NCBI RefSeq assembly: GCF_030704825.1
Contig: NZ_JAUYNX010000033.1
Coordinates: 30,380-94,379, forward strand
Direction of reading: 5' to 3'
DNA: 64,000 nucleotides
From: Brevundimonas sp.
GTDB lineage: Bacteria > Pseudomonadota > Alphaproteobacteria > Caulobacterales > Caulobacteraceae
Shown here: positions 18,037 through 27,094 of the stretch, in pieces
Position numbering within the stretch: the stretch's first letter is position 1
How the letters are laid out: the number at the start of each line of letters is the position of its first letter
Translations under genes and position numbers: made by a program
Notes under the pieces: generated by a model
Told to the model about the DNA's origin: nothing
The model's database searches: none
Seen by the model: only the letters and a program-made list of their open reading frames with translations

Positions 18037-20193
18037 TCAGGCCGCCTCGGCCTCGGCGGGCGTGCGCGCCGCCGGCAGATCCCCGGACAGGGCGCGGTTC
18101 ACCGTGGCCAGCAGGCCGGCCTGGTTGATCGGCTTGGCCATGTGGGCGTTCATGCCGGCGGCCAGGCAGCGGGCCACATCCTCGGGCATCGCGTCGGCGG
18201 TCATGGCGACCACGGCCAGGTCGCGCTCTGGCGCCGGCATGGCGCGGATGCGGCGCGTGGCCTCAAGCCCGTCCATGGTCGGCATGCGCACGTCCATCAG
18301 CACCAGGTCGAACGACTGCTCCGCCACCGCGTCGAGGGCCTGTTGGCCGTCGCAGACCTCCACCACGTCGCAGCCGAAGGCCTCCAGCATGATGCGGGCG
18401 ACCTCGCGATTGACCGGGTGGTCGTCGACGACCAGCACCCGGGGCGCGCGATCGGGCTCGGCGGACGGGGCCGGCTCGACCTCCGGCGTCGGCCTTGCTT
18501 CCTCGACGGCATCGGCGGCGCGCGGCAGCGGCAGGTGCAGGATGAAGGTCGATCCCTCGCCGACATGGCTGTCGACCTCGATCCGCCCGCCCAGCCGGCG
18601 CACATGGCGCGCCGCGAGCGCGAGGCCGAGGCCGGCGCCCGCGTGATGGCGGCCGATCGAGGCGTCGGCCTGGGCGAAGGCGTCGAACAGGGTCGGCAGG
18701 AAGGCCGGATCGATGCCGCAGCCGGTGTCCGACACCCGGATGCAGACGCCGTCGGAAGCGCGGTCCAGCCGCACCACGATCTCGCCATGGTCGGTGAATT
18801 TGACGGCGTTGGCGATCAGCGGGTGCAGGGCCTGACGCAGGGCGCGGCGGTCGCCGGTGAACCGCGCCCGGGGCGGGAGGCGATCGTCGATGCTGAGAGT
18901 CAGGCCGCGCGCGTCGGCGGCGGCGCGGCTGGGCGTGACCGCCTCGCGGGCCACGGCGGCGAGATCCAGCGGCTCGACACACAGGGCGTCGTCGCCGCGG
19001 GCGAAGTCGAGGATATCCTCGACCAGCATCAGCAGGCCGTCGCTGGATTCGCGGATCTGGCGCGCCTGGCGCACGGCCTCGGCGTCGAGGCCCGGCCGGC
19101 CGGCCAGGGCGTCGGCGAACCCCGCCACCCCGTTCAGCGGGGTCCGCATTTCGTGGCTCATCATGGCCAGGAAGCGCGACCGGGCGGCGGCGGCGTCCTC
19201 GGCCTTGCGGCGGGCCTCCTGGGCGGCGAGGGTGCGGGCGCGCAGACGCGCCTCCAGCCGCCGGCGTTCAGTCATCACCGTCGAGATCGGCAGCACCGTG
19301 CCGACCATGGCCAGCAGGAACAGGTTGTAGACGCCCAGCCGGCGCAGCATCGGGGGAACGGCCTCGAGGCCGGCCGCTTCGGGAAGACGGGTCAGATGAA
19401 TGGGACCGTGCCCGGTGAGGGTGGCCACGCCGCTGAGGGCCGCCATCAGGATCAGGGCCGCCGCCGCCATGGTGGGGGACAGGCGCAGGCCGATCAGCAA
19501 CATCGGCAGGAAGGTCAGGAACAGCAGCGGGGTTCCGTCCTGCCAGAAGACCGCGACCGTGACCGCGACCATCAGCGCCACCAGACCGATCGCCTCGGGG
19601 CGATGCGCCCGGGTCATGCCCTCGAACCGGTGCGCCCGCGCCACCAGCAGAAGGATGGGGGTGACCAGCAGCAGGCCGAGCAGTTCGACGATGAAGAAGG
19701 AATAGATGTTGAACAGCACGGTCGGGCTCAGGGGCGTCTGCCGCGCCAGCAGGACCACGCCGTAGCCGACCGCGGCCGTCGCCAGGACCGCGGGAATCGC
19801 GGCGAACAGGGCGAAGGCGACCAGCCGCCGGGGCCGGCGCATGTCGAGGGCCGCGCCGCATACGCGCCGGGCCAGCAGGGCGGCCAGCGACGCCTCGCCG
19901 AGGTTCATCAGGGCGTTCAGCCAGAGCAGGAAACCCGCGTCGCCGCGGATCATGTTGCTACCGATATTGATCGCGAAACAGGCGGTGAGAACCGTGATGG
20001 CCGGCCGTCGGTGAAGCTGCAGCAGGGCCGCGGCCAGGATGCCGTTGGAGAGCCAGATGGCGACCTGGCCGTAGGTGGCGACGCTCCAGTGGCCGATCAG
20101 CTGCGACAGGGCGAACAGCAGCACATAGGCCCACGCCGGCGGACCAGCGACACGGCCCGCTTCATGCCTGAACAAACGCCAACGACCCCTCAA
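18037..20193 (-). CDS. Hybrid histidine kinase with MASE1-type membrane sensor and REC domain
   Basis: A 718-residue hybrid kinase. The first ~300 residues hold about eight hydrophobic segments with a MASE1-like pattern (SVATYGQVAIWLSNGILAAA). A coiled coil leads to HisKA (FLAMMSHEMRTPLNGVAG), then HATPase with N-box LIANAVKF, G1 VSDTGCGID and G2 GAGLGLALAARH. A C-terminal REC domain follows (LVVDDHPVNREVA, phospho-Asp in LVLMDVRMPTMDG, Lys in MAKPIN). The start is TTG at 20193, with GGAGGGG five bases upstream. The signal is unknown. It is convergent with the GST gene and has no phosphotransfer partner adjacent. Confidence 0.88.
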   Translation of the reverse strand: MRGRWRLFRHEAGRVAGPPAWAYVLLFALSQLIGHWSVATYGQVAIWLSNGILAAALLQLHRRPAITVLTACFAINIGSNMIRGDAGFLLWLNALMNLGEASLAALLARRVCGAALDMRRPRRLVAFALFAAIPAVLATAAVGYGVVLLARQTPLSPTVLFNIYSFFIVELLGLLLVTPILLLVARAHRFEGMTRAHRPEAIGLVALMVAVTVAVFWQDGTPLLFLTFLPMLLIGLRLSPTMAAAALILMAALSGVATLTGHGPIHLTRLPEAAGLEAVPPMLRRLGVYNLFLLAMVGTVLPISTVMTERRRLEARLRARTLAAQEARRKAEDAAAARSRFLAMMSHEMRTPLNGVAGFADALAGRPGLDAEAVRQARQIRESSDGLLMLVEDILDFARGDDALCVEPLDLAAVAREAVTPSRAAADARGLTLSIDDRLPPRARFTGDRRALRQALHPLIANAVKFTDHGEIVVRLDRASDGVCIRVSDTGCGIDPAFLPTLFDAFAQADASIGRHHAGAGLGLALAARHVRRLGGRIEVDSHVGEGSTFILHLPLPRAADAVEEARPTPEVEPAPSAEPDRAPRVLVVDDHPVNREVARIMLEAFGCDVVEVCDGQQALDAVAEQSFDLVLMDVRMPTMDGLEATRRIRAMPAPERDLAVVAMTADAMPEDVARCLAAGMNAHMAKPINQAGLLATVNRALSGDLPAARTPAEAEAA

Positions 20194-20337
20194 CCGGTCC
20201 CCTCCGGTTCAACTGAATGAGCCAGCGTTAGGCGGAATCCGTAAACAAATCGGGCGCATCGCCGCCGCGGGGCGCCCGGCCCAGGAACCCGGCGCCGACC
20301 GGGGCCGTTTCCAGACGCCCCTGGAGAAAGCCGGACC

Positions 20338-21117
20338 ATGTCAGACATCGTCGCCGATCCCGGCTTCCATCCACCGCCCGAGGCCGTGGCCTTCTACGAG
20401 GAGAGCCTGCGCCTGCTCAAGGAGAGCGGCATCCCCTTTCTGCTGTCGGGCACCTACGCCGTCACCGCCTACACCGGCATCCAGAGGCCGACCAAGGATC
20501 TGGACGTCTTCTGCAAGCCCGGCGACTACCCGCGCATCCTCGCCTTCTTCCAGGCCCGCGGCTATCGCACCGATGTCGAGGACGAGCGCTGGATCGCCAA
20601 GGTGTGGAAGGACGAAAGGCATTTCTTCGACGTCATCTTCGCCATGTCCAACGGCACCATCGCCGTGTCCGACAGCTGGTTCGGCGACGATACGATCGAG
20701 GTCTATGGCCACACCGTCGCCATCACCCCGCCGACGGCCCTGATCCTGTCGAAGGTGTTCATCCAGGACCGCTACCGTTTCGACGGGGCCGACGTGAACC
20801 ACGTCATCCTGAAACAGGCCGCCGCCATCGACTGGAAATTCCTGCTCGACCAGATGGACCTGTACTGGGAGGTGTTGCTGGCCCATCTGCTCAACTATCG
20901 CTTCGCCTATCCGACCGAGCGCGACAACATTCCGGCCTGGCTGATGACAGAACTGACCGGCCGGCTGCAGGCCCAGGTCAATCTGCCCGCGCCGCGGGTC
21001 AGGGTCTGCCGGGGCCGGCTGTTCAGCCCGCGCGACTATATCTTCGACATCACCGAATGGGGCTTCGGCGACATCGTCGGCAAGGGTCTGGAGGAGCGCC
21101 ATGATCCCATACATTGA
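20338..21117 (+). CDS. Nucleotidyltransferase-fold protein
   Basis: A 259-residue protein with a Pol-beta-like nucleotidyltransferase core. LLSGTYAVTAYTG (modified Gly-Ser motif) is followed by RPTKDLDVFC with the paired acidic residues, and by a third acidic candidate near HFFDVIF. The rest is mainly helical. This is the AbiEii/MNT-like subgroup whose substrates are mostly unknown; it is not a clear antitoxin or toxin. The metallophosphoesterase gene begins 51 bases downstream on the same strand, so the two probably form a transcript. It is divergent from the hybrid kinase. Confidence 0.75.
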   Translation: MSDIVADPGFHPPPEAVAFYEESLRLLKESGIPFLLSGTYAVTAYTGIQRPTKDLDVFCKPGDYPRILAFFQARGYRTDVEDERWIAKVWKDERHFFDVIFAMSNGTIAVSDSWFGDDTIEVYGHTVAITPPTALILSKVFIQDRYRFDGADVNHVILKQAAAIDWKFLLDQMDLYWEVLLAHLLNYRFAYPTERDNIPAWLMTELTGRLQAQVNLPAPRVRVCRGRLFSPRDYIFDITEWGFGDIVGKGLEERHDPIH

Positions 21118-21168
21118 TGGGGCCCCCTGCCCGGCTCGCGGATCCTCGCGGCGCGGAGGGGGGGCTTC

Positions 21169-21936
21169 ATGAGCGACATCGACCCCCAGACGCCCCAGCC
21201 CGGCATGGAGGCGGGGCCGGCGAAGAAGCTGCGCGTGGCCGCCGTCGGCGACCTGCACGTGGGCGAGACCCACGACCGGCCGCATCGCGAACTGTTCGAC
21301 CGGGTGCACGAGGACGCCGACGTGCTGGTGCTGTGCGGGGACCTGACCAATTTCGGCAAGGTCCGCGAGGTCGAGATCCTGCTGGAGGACCTGCGCGGCT
21401 GCCAGATCCCGATGGTCGGGGTGCTGGGCAACCACGAGCACGAATGCGGCCATCCGGAGGAGGTGACCCGGATGCTGTGCGACGCCGGGGTGAAAATGTT
21501 GACCGGCCAGGCGTACGAGATCGAGGGAGTCGGATTCGCGGGCGGCAAGGGCTTCATCGGCGGCTTCGGCCGCTACATGCTGAGCCCGTTCGGCGAGGCC
21601 TCGATCAAGGCCTTCGTGCAGGAGGCGGTCGAGGACGCCAACCACATCGAGAATTCGATCCGCATGCTGCGCACCGAGCGCAGCGTGGTGGTGCTGCACT
21701 ATTCCCCGGTGGTCGACACGGTGATGGGCGAGCCGCCGGAAATCCACGCCTTCCTCGGTTCGTCGCGCCTGGGCGAGACCATCGACCGCTACGACAACAT
21801 CAGCCTGGTGGTGCACGGCCACGCCCACCGGGGCCAGCCGGAGGGCCGGACCAACAAGGGAACGCCGGTCTACAACGTCGCCCTGCCGGTGCTGCGGACC
21901 CTGGGCGAGACGCCCTACCGGGTGTTCGAGGTCTGA
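21169..21936 (+). CDS. Metallophosphoesterase
   Basis: A 255-residue calcineurin-like phosphoesterase. The five metal-binding motifs are in order: VGDLHVGE, LCGDLTNFGK, LGNHEHECG, a His in VVLHYSP, and HGHAHRG near the end. It has no signal peptide, so it is cytosolic. Its upstream neighbour is a nucleotidyltransferase-fold protein; the pairing suggests nucleotide or nucleotidylated-substrate turnover, but that is inference. The 3' end overlaps that of the convergent VanZ-like gene by 22 bases. Confidence 0.88.
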   Translation: MSDIDPQTPQPGMEAGPAKKLRVAAVGDLHVGETHDRPHRELFDRVHEDADVLVLCGDLTNFGKVREVEILLEDLRGCQIPMVGVLGNHEHECGHPEEVTRMLCDAGVKMLTGQAYEIEGVGFAGGKGFIGGFGRYMLSPFGEASIKAFVQEAVEDANHIENSIRMLRTERSVVVLHYSPVVDTVMGEPPEIHAFLGSSRLGETIDRYDNISLVVHGHAHRGQPEGRTNKGTPVYNVALPVLRTLGETPYRVFEV

Positions 21937-22280
21937 AACGCCTCGCGCGGCCGGAAGCCGCGCCACACCGCCCACATCATCAAGGCCGTGGACACGCCCA
22001 GCGAATCGGCCAGCAGATCGCCCCAGCTGGGGTCGCGGCCGACATAGGCCTGCACCACCTCAACCGCCGCGCCGATCGCCACGGCGAACACGGCCGCCCC
22101 GAGGCGGGGCAGGCGACGGAACAGCACGCCGAGGCTCCACAGGATCAGGCCGAAGGCGATGAAATGCGCCGCCTTGTCCCAGATGACCGCCTCCCCGTCG
22201 ATCGTCCCGCCCGGGGCGAGCATCAGGCCCAGAAGAACGATCATCAGGGCGGCGCCGACGAAACGGAGAAACAGACGCAT
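21915..22280 (-). CDS. VanZ-family membrane protein
   Basis: A 121-residue protein with about four hydrophobic segments, starting MRLFLRFVGAALMIVLLGLM. The VanZ-like pattern is WDKAAHFIAFGLILWS followed by GAAVEVVQAYVGRDPSWGDLLAD-type sequence (the family's E-x-x-Q and R-x-x-x-x-D-x-x-x-N-like region). I chose ATG 22280 because upstream codons encode a proline/arginine-rich stretch. VanZ-like proteins are linked to teicoplanin resistance in Gram-positives, but most family members have unknown roles. It lies downstream of the GDT1-like gene on the same strand with a 35-base gap. Confidence 0.75.
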   Translation of the reverse strand: MRLFLRFVGAALMIVLLGLMLAPGGTIDGEAVIWDKAAHFIAFGLILWSLGVLFRRLPRLGAAVFAVAIGAAVEVVQAYVGRDPSWGDLLADSLGVSTALMMWAVWRGFRPREAFQTSNTR

Positions 22281-22315
22281 GCGGTTCAGGACTTTCCGGG
22301 GGGGCGGCCTTCCTA

Positions 22316-22879
22316 TCAGCCCGCGACGAGGACCCAAAATCCTGTCGCCGCGAAGCCCGCCGCAGCAGCCAGGCGAATCCATGTCAGCGGCAGCCGTTTC
22401 GCCGCCGTCTCGCCCAGCAGCACCGCCGGGCCATTGACCAGCATCATGCCCAGGGTCGAACCGGCGACGACCAGCGGCAGGGTCTGGAACCGGGCCGCCA
22501 GCATGGCCGTGGCGACCTGGGTCTTGTCGCCCATCTCGATCAGGAAGAAGGCCGCCGTGGTGGTCCAGAACACGCCGGCGAAGGTCTTTTCGGTCATGTC
22601 CGGCTTCTCGTCGAACCGGTCCGGGACCAGGGCCCAGACGGCGAAGCCGATAAAGGCCACGCCGACGCCCCAGCGCACCCAGTCGCCGTCCATGAAGCGC
22701 GCCAGCACCGATCCGGCCAGGGCCGCGAAGGCGTGATTGGCCAGGGTCGCGGCGAGGATGCCCAGCAGGATCGGGAGCGGTCGCTTCCAGGCCGCGGCCA
22801 GCAGGATGGCCAGCAGCATGGTCTTGTCCCCGATCTCCGCGAGGGAGACGAGGCCGGTCGAGATCAGGAAGGCTTCCAA
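22316..22879 (-). CDS. TMEM165/GDT1 (UPF0016) family cation exporter
   Basis: A 187-residue membrane protein with an internal repeat: two E-x-G-D-K-T motifs, EIGDKT near residue 15 and EMGDKT near residue 111, each at the start of a three-helix half. This is the signature of the GDT1/MneA family of Mn2+/Ca2+ transporters. The start is TTG at 22879; the nearby ATG is out of frame. Upstream lies a yybP-ykoY-type Mn2+ riboswitch (22958-23113) and then a long hairpin ending 13 bases before the start. It is therefore expected to be induced by Mn2+ excess and to export it. Confidence 0.9.
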   Translation of the reverse strand: MEAFLISTGLVSLAEIGDKTMLLAILLAAAWKRPLPILLGILAATLANHAFAALAGSVLARFMDGDWVRWGVGVAFIGFAVWALVPDRFDEKPDMTEKTFAGVFWTTTAAFFLIEMGDKTQVATAMLAARFQTLPLVVAGSTLGMMLVNGPAVLLGETAAKRLPLTWIRLAAAAGFAATGFWVLVAG

Positions 22880-22891
22880 CTCTGCTTCATG

Positions 22892-22940
22892 CGCGGGGGT
22901 TCGGCGGACAGACCATTGGCATCCGCAGCCGGCCCCCGCG
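22892..22940 (-). promoter_or_regulatory. Hairpin between the riboswitch and the GDT1 start (probable expression platform)
   Basis: On the minus strand CGCGGGGG (22933-22940) pairs perfectly with CCCCCGCG (22892-22899), enclosing 33 bases. The 3' arm ends 13 bases before the TTG start. No U-run follows, so control of translation initiation is more likely than intrinsic termination. Confidence 0.5.
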
Positions 22941-22957
22941 TGGAAGCGCCCTGCGAA

Positions 22958-23113
22958 GCCAGCGGTCTTGCCATGTTAGCGGGGCCTAACGCTCGCGACG
23001 CGGTCGCTCGCTGCTTGAGGCCCCGAGAACTTTCCGCGCCATCCTCTCCGGGCGAGAGGAAGTATGTTGACGCGAACCCCGCTGAGAGATGCGGGCGGCT
23101 ACTCCCCGATGAC
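22958..23113 (-). ncRNA. yybP-ykoY manganese riboswitch aptamer
   Basis: The minus-strand RNA carries the conserved GGGGAGUAGC 5' element (23107-23098), a CCCGC/GCGGG hairpin, then GUCAACAUAC, and finally the conserved GCAAGACC near 22965. P1 pairs GUCAUCGG (23113-23106) with CCGCUGGC (22965-22958) with one mismatch and one wobble. These are hallmarks of the Mn2+-sensing yybP-ykoY class. The first 15 bases overlap the 3' coding end and TAG stop of the PAP2 gene. It leads into a GDT1/UPF0016 gene, a classic target of this riboswitch. Confidence 0.85.
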
Positions 23114-23881
23114 GGACGGGTCTTTATCGCCGACAGGGCCGTCGGGCAAGGTCTCGTCGTGCGGGCCGGCCTGGTGCACGGCCTGACGTCGCTGGGCCGC
23201 ATAGGCCACCAGCCACAACGCCATGGCCCAGGCCGCGCCGACGCTCCAGCCGGCCAGCACGTCGGTGGCCCAGTGCGCCGCCAGATAGACCCGGGTCAGG
23301 CCCACGATCAGGGTCAGGGCCACGGCCACCCCGAGCACATAGGCCTTGAACCGCCGCCTCGGAAACGCCCGGGTCAGCATGACGCCGATGCTCAGATAAA
23401 AGACCGCCGACAGCAGGGCGTGGCCCGAGGGGAAGCTGGCGTTGATCGTCTCCACGGCCTGGAAGGCGGCCGGCGGCCGGTCGCGCCCGAACACGGCCTT
23501 CAACCCCTCGCTCAGGGCCACGCCGCCCGCGAGACCCAGGGTCAGCAGCAGGGCCGACAGATGCTTGCGCTGCAGGACCAGGAACAGCACCACGACGATG
23601 GCGAACAGTCCCAGCACGGCGATGCCGCCCAGGGCGGTCAGATCCAGCGCCGCCGTCTCCAGCCAGGGCGGGCCCCAGCCGTCGGCCGAACCGCTCGGTC
23701 GCAGGGCCAGCAGCACCGCCTGGTCGAAGGCGCGGCCGTCCGCCTCGGTCATGTCGTCGGCGACCTCGACGAAGGTCATCACGCCCGCGGTCGCCACCAG
23801 CAAGGCGCCGATCGCCGCCAGTTCGGACCGCGCGATGCGCGACGCGCGGCGAAGAAAGACGACGATCTGGTTCACGGTCAT
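23099..23881 (-). CDS. PAP2-family phosphatase (membrane)
   Basis: A 260-residue integral membrane phosphatase with about six hydrophobic segments. The three PAP2 signature motifs are present: KAVFGRDRP, FPSGHALLS, and TRVYLAAHWATDVLAGW. Members dephosphorylate phosphatidate, undecaprenyl pyrophosphate or related lipids. The ATG at 23881 follows a GGGGGG run; a GTG at 23920 would add 13 residues and cannot be excluded. The last four codons and TAG are also the 5' strand of the downstream riboswitch, so PAP2 and GDT1 may share a transcript in which only GDT1 is controlled. Confidence 0.87.
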   Translation of the reverse strand: MTVNQIVVFLRRASRIARSELAAIGALLVATAGVMTFVEVADDMTEADGRAFDQAVLLALRPSGSADGWGPPWLETAALDLTALGGIAVLGLFAIVVVLFLVLQRKHLSALLLTLGLAGGVALSEGLKAVFGRDRPPAAFQAVETINASFPSGHALLSAVFYLSIGVMLTRAFPRRRFKAYVLGVAVALTLIVGLTRVYLAAHWATDVLAGWSVGAAWAMALWLVAYAAQRRQAVHQAGPHDETLPDGPVGDKDPSVIGE

Positions 23882-24053
23882 CGCCCCCCAACGGTCCCGC
23901 TTGCGGGACGTTCCGCTCACGCGTTCGTGATGCCTGGAGAGAGTCTCCTGTCACGCCCGCGTCGCGGCCTGTCCACAGGCTCATCCCCCGCCTTGATCGC
24001 GATTCGGGCAGAAAGTGATCGTCAACCCCGTTGACGGTTGGTTAGCCATCTGC

Positions 24054-24069
24054 GCCCCATATGTGGGCG
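24054..24069 (+). promoter_or_regulatory. Candidate NrdR box upstream of nrdA
   Basis: The site holds ATATGTGG (24059-24066), the same 8-mer as in the nrdB upstream region, within an imperfect palindrome around CATATG. It matches 7 of the 10 core NrdR consensus positions. GATTC at 24001-24005 is a possible CcrM (GANTC) site. It lies about 80 bases before the chosen nrdA start. Confidence 0.4.
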
Positions 24070-24147
24070 TGGGGAACGTCCCGGCCACAAGATGATGTGG
24101 TTCAGGACGTGGGGCTCCGCATCGATCCAGTTCAGGGCGACAGCATT

Positions 24148-26031
24148 ATGGCCGGCGGCGAAGCGTTGAAGACAGTGGAATTCCAGCCGGTTGCGGGCGG
24201 CGATGCGTCACAGCGTCCCCATCTCTCCGTGGTGCGCTCCCTCCAGCTCGACCGGACCCGCGACGACCTGCTGACCGACTTCGGCAAGAAGACGCTGGAG
24301 GACCGTTACCTGCTGCCCGGCGAGAGCTACCAGGACATGTTCGCCCGCGTCGCCACGGCCTACGCCGACGACCACGAACACGCCCAGCGCGTCTACGACT
24401 ATATGTCCAAACTCTGGTTCATGCCCTCGACGCCGGTGCTGTCGAACGGCGGCGCCGACCGGGGCCTGCCGATCAGCTGTTTCCTCAACGCCGTGGCCGA
24501 CAGCCTCGACGGCATCCAGTCGGTGTGGAACGAGAACGTCGCCCTGGCCTCGAACGGCGGCGGCATCGGCACCTACTGGGGCGGCGTCCGGTCCATCGGC
24601 GAGAAGGTCAAGGGCGCGGGGCAGACGTCGGGCATCATCCCCTTCATCCGCGTGATGGACTCCCTGACGCTGGCCATCAGCCAGGGCTCGCTGCGCCGGG
24701 GCTCGGCCGCGGTGTACCTCGACGTCCACCACCCCGAGATCGAGGAGTTCCTCGAGATCCGCAAACCCTCGGGCGACTTCAACCGCAAGTCCCTCAACCT
24801 GCACCACGGCATCAACATCTCGGACGCCTTCATGGAGGCGGTCCGCGACGGCCGCACCTTCGACCTGCTGTCGCCCAAGGACCAGGCGGTGGTGAAGACC
24901 GTCGACGCCCGCGCCCTGTGGCAGAAGATCCTCGAGATCCGCCTGCAGACCGGCGAGCCCTATCTGATCTTCTCCGACACGGTGAACCGCCAGATGCCGC
25001 AGCATCAGCGCGACCTCGGCCTGTCGGTCAAACAGTCCAACCTGTGCAGCGAGATCACCCTGCACACCGGCCGCGACCACCTGGGCGTCGACCGCACCGC
25101 CGTCTGCTGCCTGTCCTCGGTCAACGCCGAGAGCTTCCTGGAGTGGCGCGAGGAGCCCCGCTTCATCGAGGACGTCATGCGCTTCCTCGACAATGTGCTG
25201 GAAGACTTCATCCGCCGCGCGCCGCCGGCCATGGCCGCGGCCGTCTATTCCGCCAGGCGCGAGCGGTCGGTGGGTCTGGGCCTGATGGGCTTCCACTCCT
25301 TCCTGCAGGCCCAGGGCGTGGCCTTCGAATCCGCCATGGCCAAGTCGTGGAACATGCGGCTGTTCAAACATCTGCGCCGCGAGGCCGACAAGGCCAGCCG
25401 CCTGCTGGCCGAGGAGAAGGGCGCCTGCGAGGACGCCGCCGAGCGCGGCGTCATGGAGCGGTTCAGCCACAAGCTGGCCATCGCCCCGACCGCCTCGATC
25501 TCGATCATCTGCGGCGGCACCTCGGCCGGCATCGAGCCGATCCCGGCCAACATCTACACGCACAAGACCCTGTCCGGCTCGTTCGCGGTCAAGAACCCCT
25601 ATCTGGAGAAGGTGCTGGGCGAGAAGGGCATCGACACCGAGGCGGTCTGGTCGTCCATCCTCGAACACGAGGGTTCGGTGCAGCACCTCGAGGGGCTGAC
25701 CGACGACGAGAAATCCATCTTCAAGACCGCCTTCGAGCTGGACCAGCGCTGGATCGTCGAACTGTCGGCCGACCGGGCCCCGGAAATCTGCCAGGCCCAG
25801 TCGATCAACCTGTTCATTCCCGGCGACGTGAACAAATGGGACCTGCACATGCTGCACTGGTCGGCTTGGGAGAAGGGCGTGAAATCGCTCTACTACCTGC
25901 GCTCCAAGTCGGTGCAGAGGGCCGCCTTCGCCGGCGCCGAGAACAAGGTCGAGGAAGAGGTCGACCCCAACCAGCCGGATCTCTTCAGCGCCGCGCGCAC
26001 CGACTACGACGAGTGCCTGGCCTGCCAATAG
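24148..26031 (+). CDS. nrdA: Ribonucleotide reductase, alpha subunit (class I)
   Basis: A 627-residue catalytic R1 subunit reducing ribonucleoside diphosphates. Active-site cysteines lie in LPISCFLNAV, the SNLCSEITL finger segment and the C-terminal CLACQ that receives thioredoxin or glutaredoxin electrons. The radical-transfer tyrosines are near KSLYYLRSKS. It lacks the N-terminal ATP-cone of the E. coli enzyme, as seen in Caulobacter-type NrdA, so overall dATP control would need another route. I chose ATG 24148 (MAGGEALKTVEFQ) over 24061 because the earlier ATG lies inside the NrdR-like site. nrdB is about 7 kb to the left on the other strand. Confidence 0.93.
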   Translation: MAGGEALKTVEFQPVAGGDASQRPHLSVVRSLQLDRTRDDLLTDFGKKTLEDRYLLPGESYQDMFARVATAYADDHEHAQRVYDYMSKLWFMPSTPVLSNGGADRGLPISCFLNAVADSLDGIQSVWNENVALASNGGGIGTYWGGVRSIGEKVKGAGQTSGIIPFIRVMDSLTLAISQGSLRRGSAAVYLDVHHPEIEEFLEIRKPSGDFNRKSLNLHHGINISDAFMEAVRDGRTFDLLSPKDQAVVKTVDARALWQKILEIRLQTGEPYLIFSDTVNRQMPQHQRDLGLSVKQSNLCSEITLHTGRDHLGVDRTAVCCLSSVNAESFLEWREEPRFIEDVMRFLDNVLEDFIRRAPPAMAAAVYSARRERSVGLGLMGFHSFLQAQGVAFESAMAKSWNMRLFKHLRREADKASRLLAEEKGACEDAAERGVMERFSHKLAIAPTASISIICGGTSAGIEPIPANIYTHKTLSGSFAVKNPYLEKVLGEKGIDTEAVWSSILEHEGSVQHLEGLTDDEKSIFKTAFELDQRWIVELSADRAPEICQAQSINLFIPGDVNKWDLHMLHWSAWEKGVKSLYYLRSKSVQRAAFAGAENKVEEEVDPNQPDLFSAARTDYDECLACQ

Positions 26032-26172
26032 GCCTCCGGTCCCGCCCCGGACCCCTGTGACCCCGGAACCTCGGCCCGCAGCCGACGTTGGTCCGCAGGT
26101 GCGAAAGTCGGTTGGCGCTGCGGTCTTCCTCGTGCAGGATCGCATTCGTTGACGGATCGGGAGGGACCGTTG

Positions 26173-27075
26173 ATGCGTATGACGGTTGTTTCGATCGGAG
26201 TGTTGGCGACTGTGGCCTGTGCGGCCCCGGCGCTCGCCGTTGAATCTCCGGCCGCGATCCTCGCGCTCCAGGTCGCCCTGTCCGATCCATGGACCGTCAC
26301 CCGCGAACCGCCCACGACGGTTTCCGACCTCCTGACCCGGCTCGACCGCGACGCCCGCTTCGCGAGCGCGGACCGTCCAGGCTACGGCCCCGACCCTGTC
26401 TCCGGCGACGGCTGGACCGGCTACGCGCCCTCGCGCGACCGCGCCTCGCCCTGGGTGGCCTCCAGCCGCGACGTCTGGTTCGAGAATGACGCATTCGACG
26501 ACCGCCTGCGCCTGCGCACCGAAGGGACCGTGCGCCGCGCCGACGGCTCTCCCCTGCCTCCGGGTCCGCTCGATCCCGCCGCCTATGAGGCGGAACACTA
26601 CGACCTGACCTATACGCGCGGCTGGACCGAGACCCTGGGCCAGACGGCCTCCGGCCTCGACGTGACCCTGACGCCGCATATCGGCGTCGGCGTCGGCAGC
26701 CGCGGCGGCGCCACCGAGGCCGGCGCCACGCTTCGCATCGGCCGCGATCTCGACCGGCTGGTTCCGGACGGCGACGAGGCCTTCGGCCAGCGGCCCCGCT
26801 GGTATCTGTACGCCGCCGGTTCGGGCCGGGCGGTCGGCTACAACTGGGCCCGCAACCGGGACGGCGAATTCGCCCGCTCGGGCGTCAGCCACGACTCGGG
26901 CGTCTTCATGGGCGACGCCTCCCTGGGCGTGGCCATGCGCCGGGGTCCGGTCCAGAGCTCCCTCGGCCTGATCTACCGCGAGATCGGGGTCGAAGGCGTG
27001 CGCCTGGGTCAGGGCGTCGACACCGACGTCTCCGAAGGCGTCATCGCCTTCCAGCTGTCGATCAAGCCGGAGTAG
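26173..27075 (+). CDS. Outer-membrane beta-barrel, LpxR-like (DUF2219)
   Basis: A 300-residue protein with a signal peptide ending near ACAAPALAVES. The mature part has a WFENDAF motif, the PHIGVGVGSRGGATEAG segment and a RWYLYAAGSGRAVGYN strand, and ends in an aromatic/hydrophobic barrel strand (VIAFQLSI). This pattern matches the LpxR lipid A 3'-O-deacylase/DUF2219 family, although a conserved catalytic Asn/Asp/His set is not obvious by eye. GGAGGG lies eight bases before ATG 26173. If active it would remodel lipid A; otherwise it is an unassigned barrel. It is convergent with ggt. Confidence 0.65.
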   Translation: MRMTVVSIGVLATVACAAPALAVESPAAILALQVALSDPWTVTREPPTTVSDLLTRLDRDARFASADRPGYGPDPVSGDGWTGYAPSRDRASPWVASSRDVWFENDAFDDRLRLRTEGTVRRADGSPLPPGPLDPAAYEAEHYDLTYTRGWTETLGQTASGLDVTLTPHIGVGVGSRGGATEAGATLRIGRDLDRLVPDGDEAFGQRPRWYLYAAGSGRAVGYNWARNRDGEFARSGVSHDSGVFMGDASLGVAMRRGPVQSSLGLIYREIGVEGVRLGQGVDTDVSEGVIAFQLSIKPE

Positions 27076-27094
27076 GCGTCCCTGTTGCGCCGAC

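Noticed and set aside
24208..26892. Very long open frame antisense to nrdA
   Set aside because: It mirrors the nrdA codons in GC-rich DNA, has no recognisable domain, and nrdA is unmistakable on the other strand.
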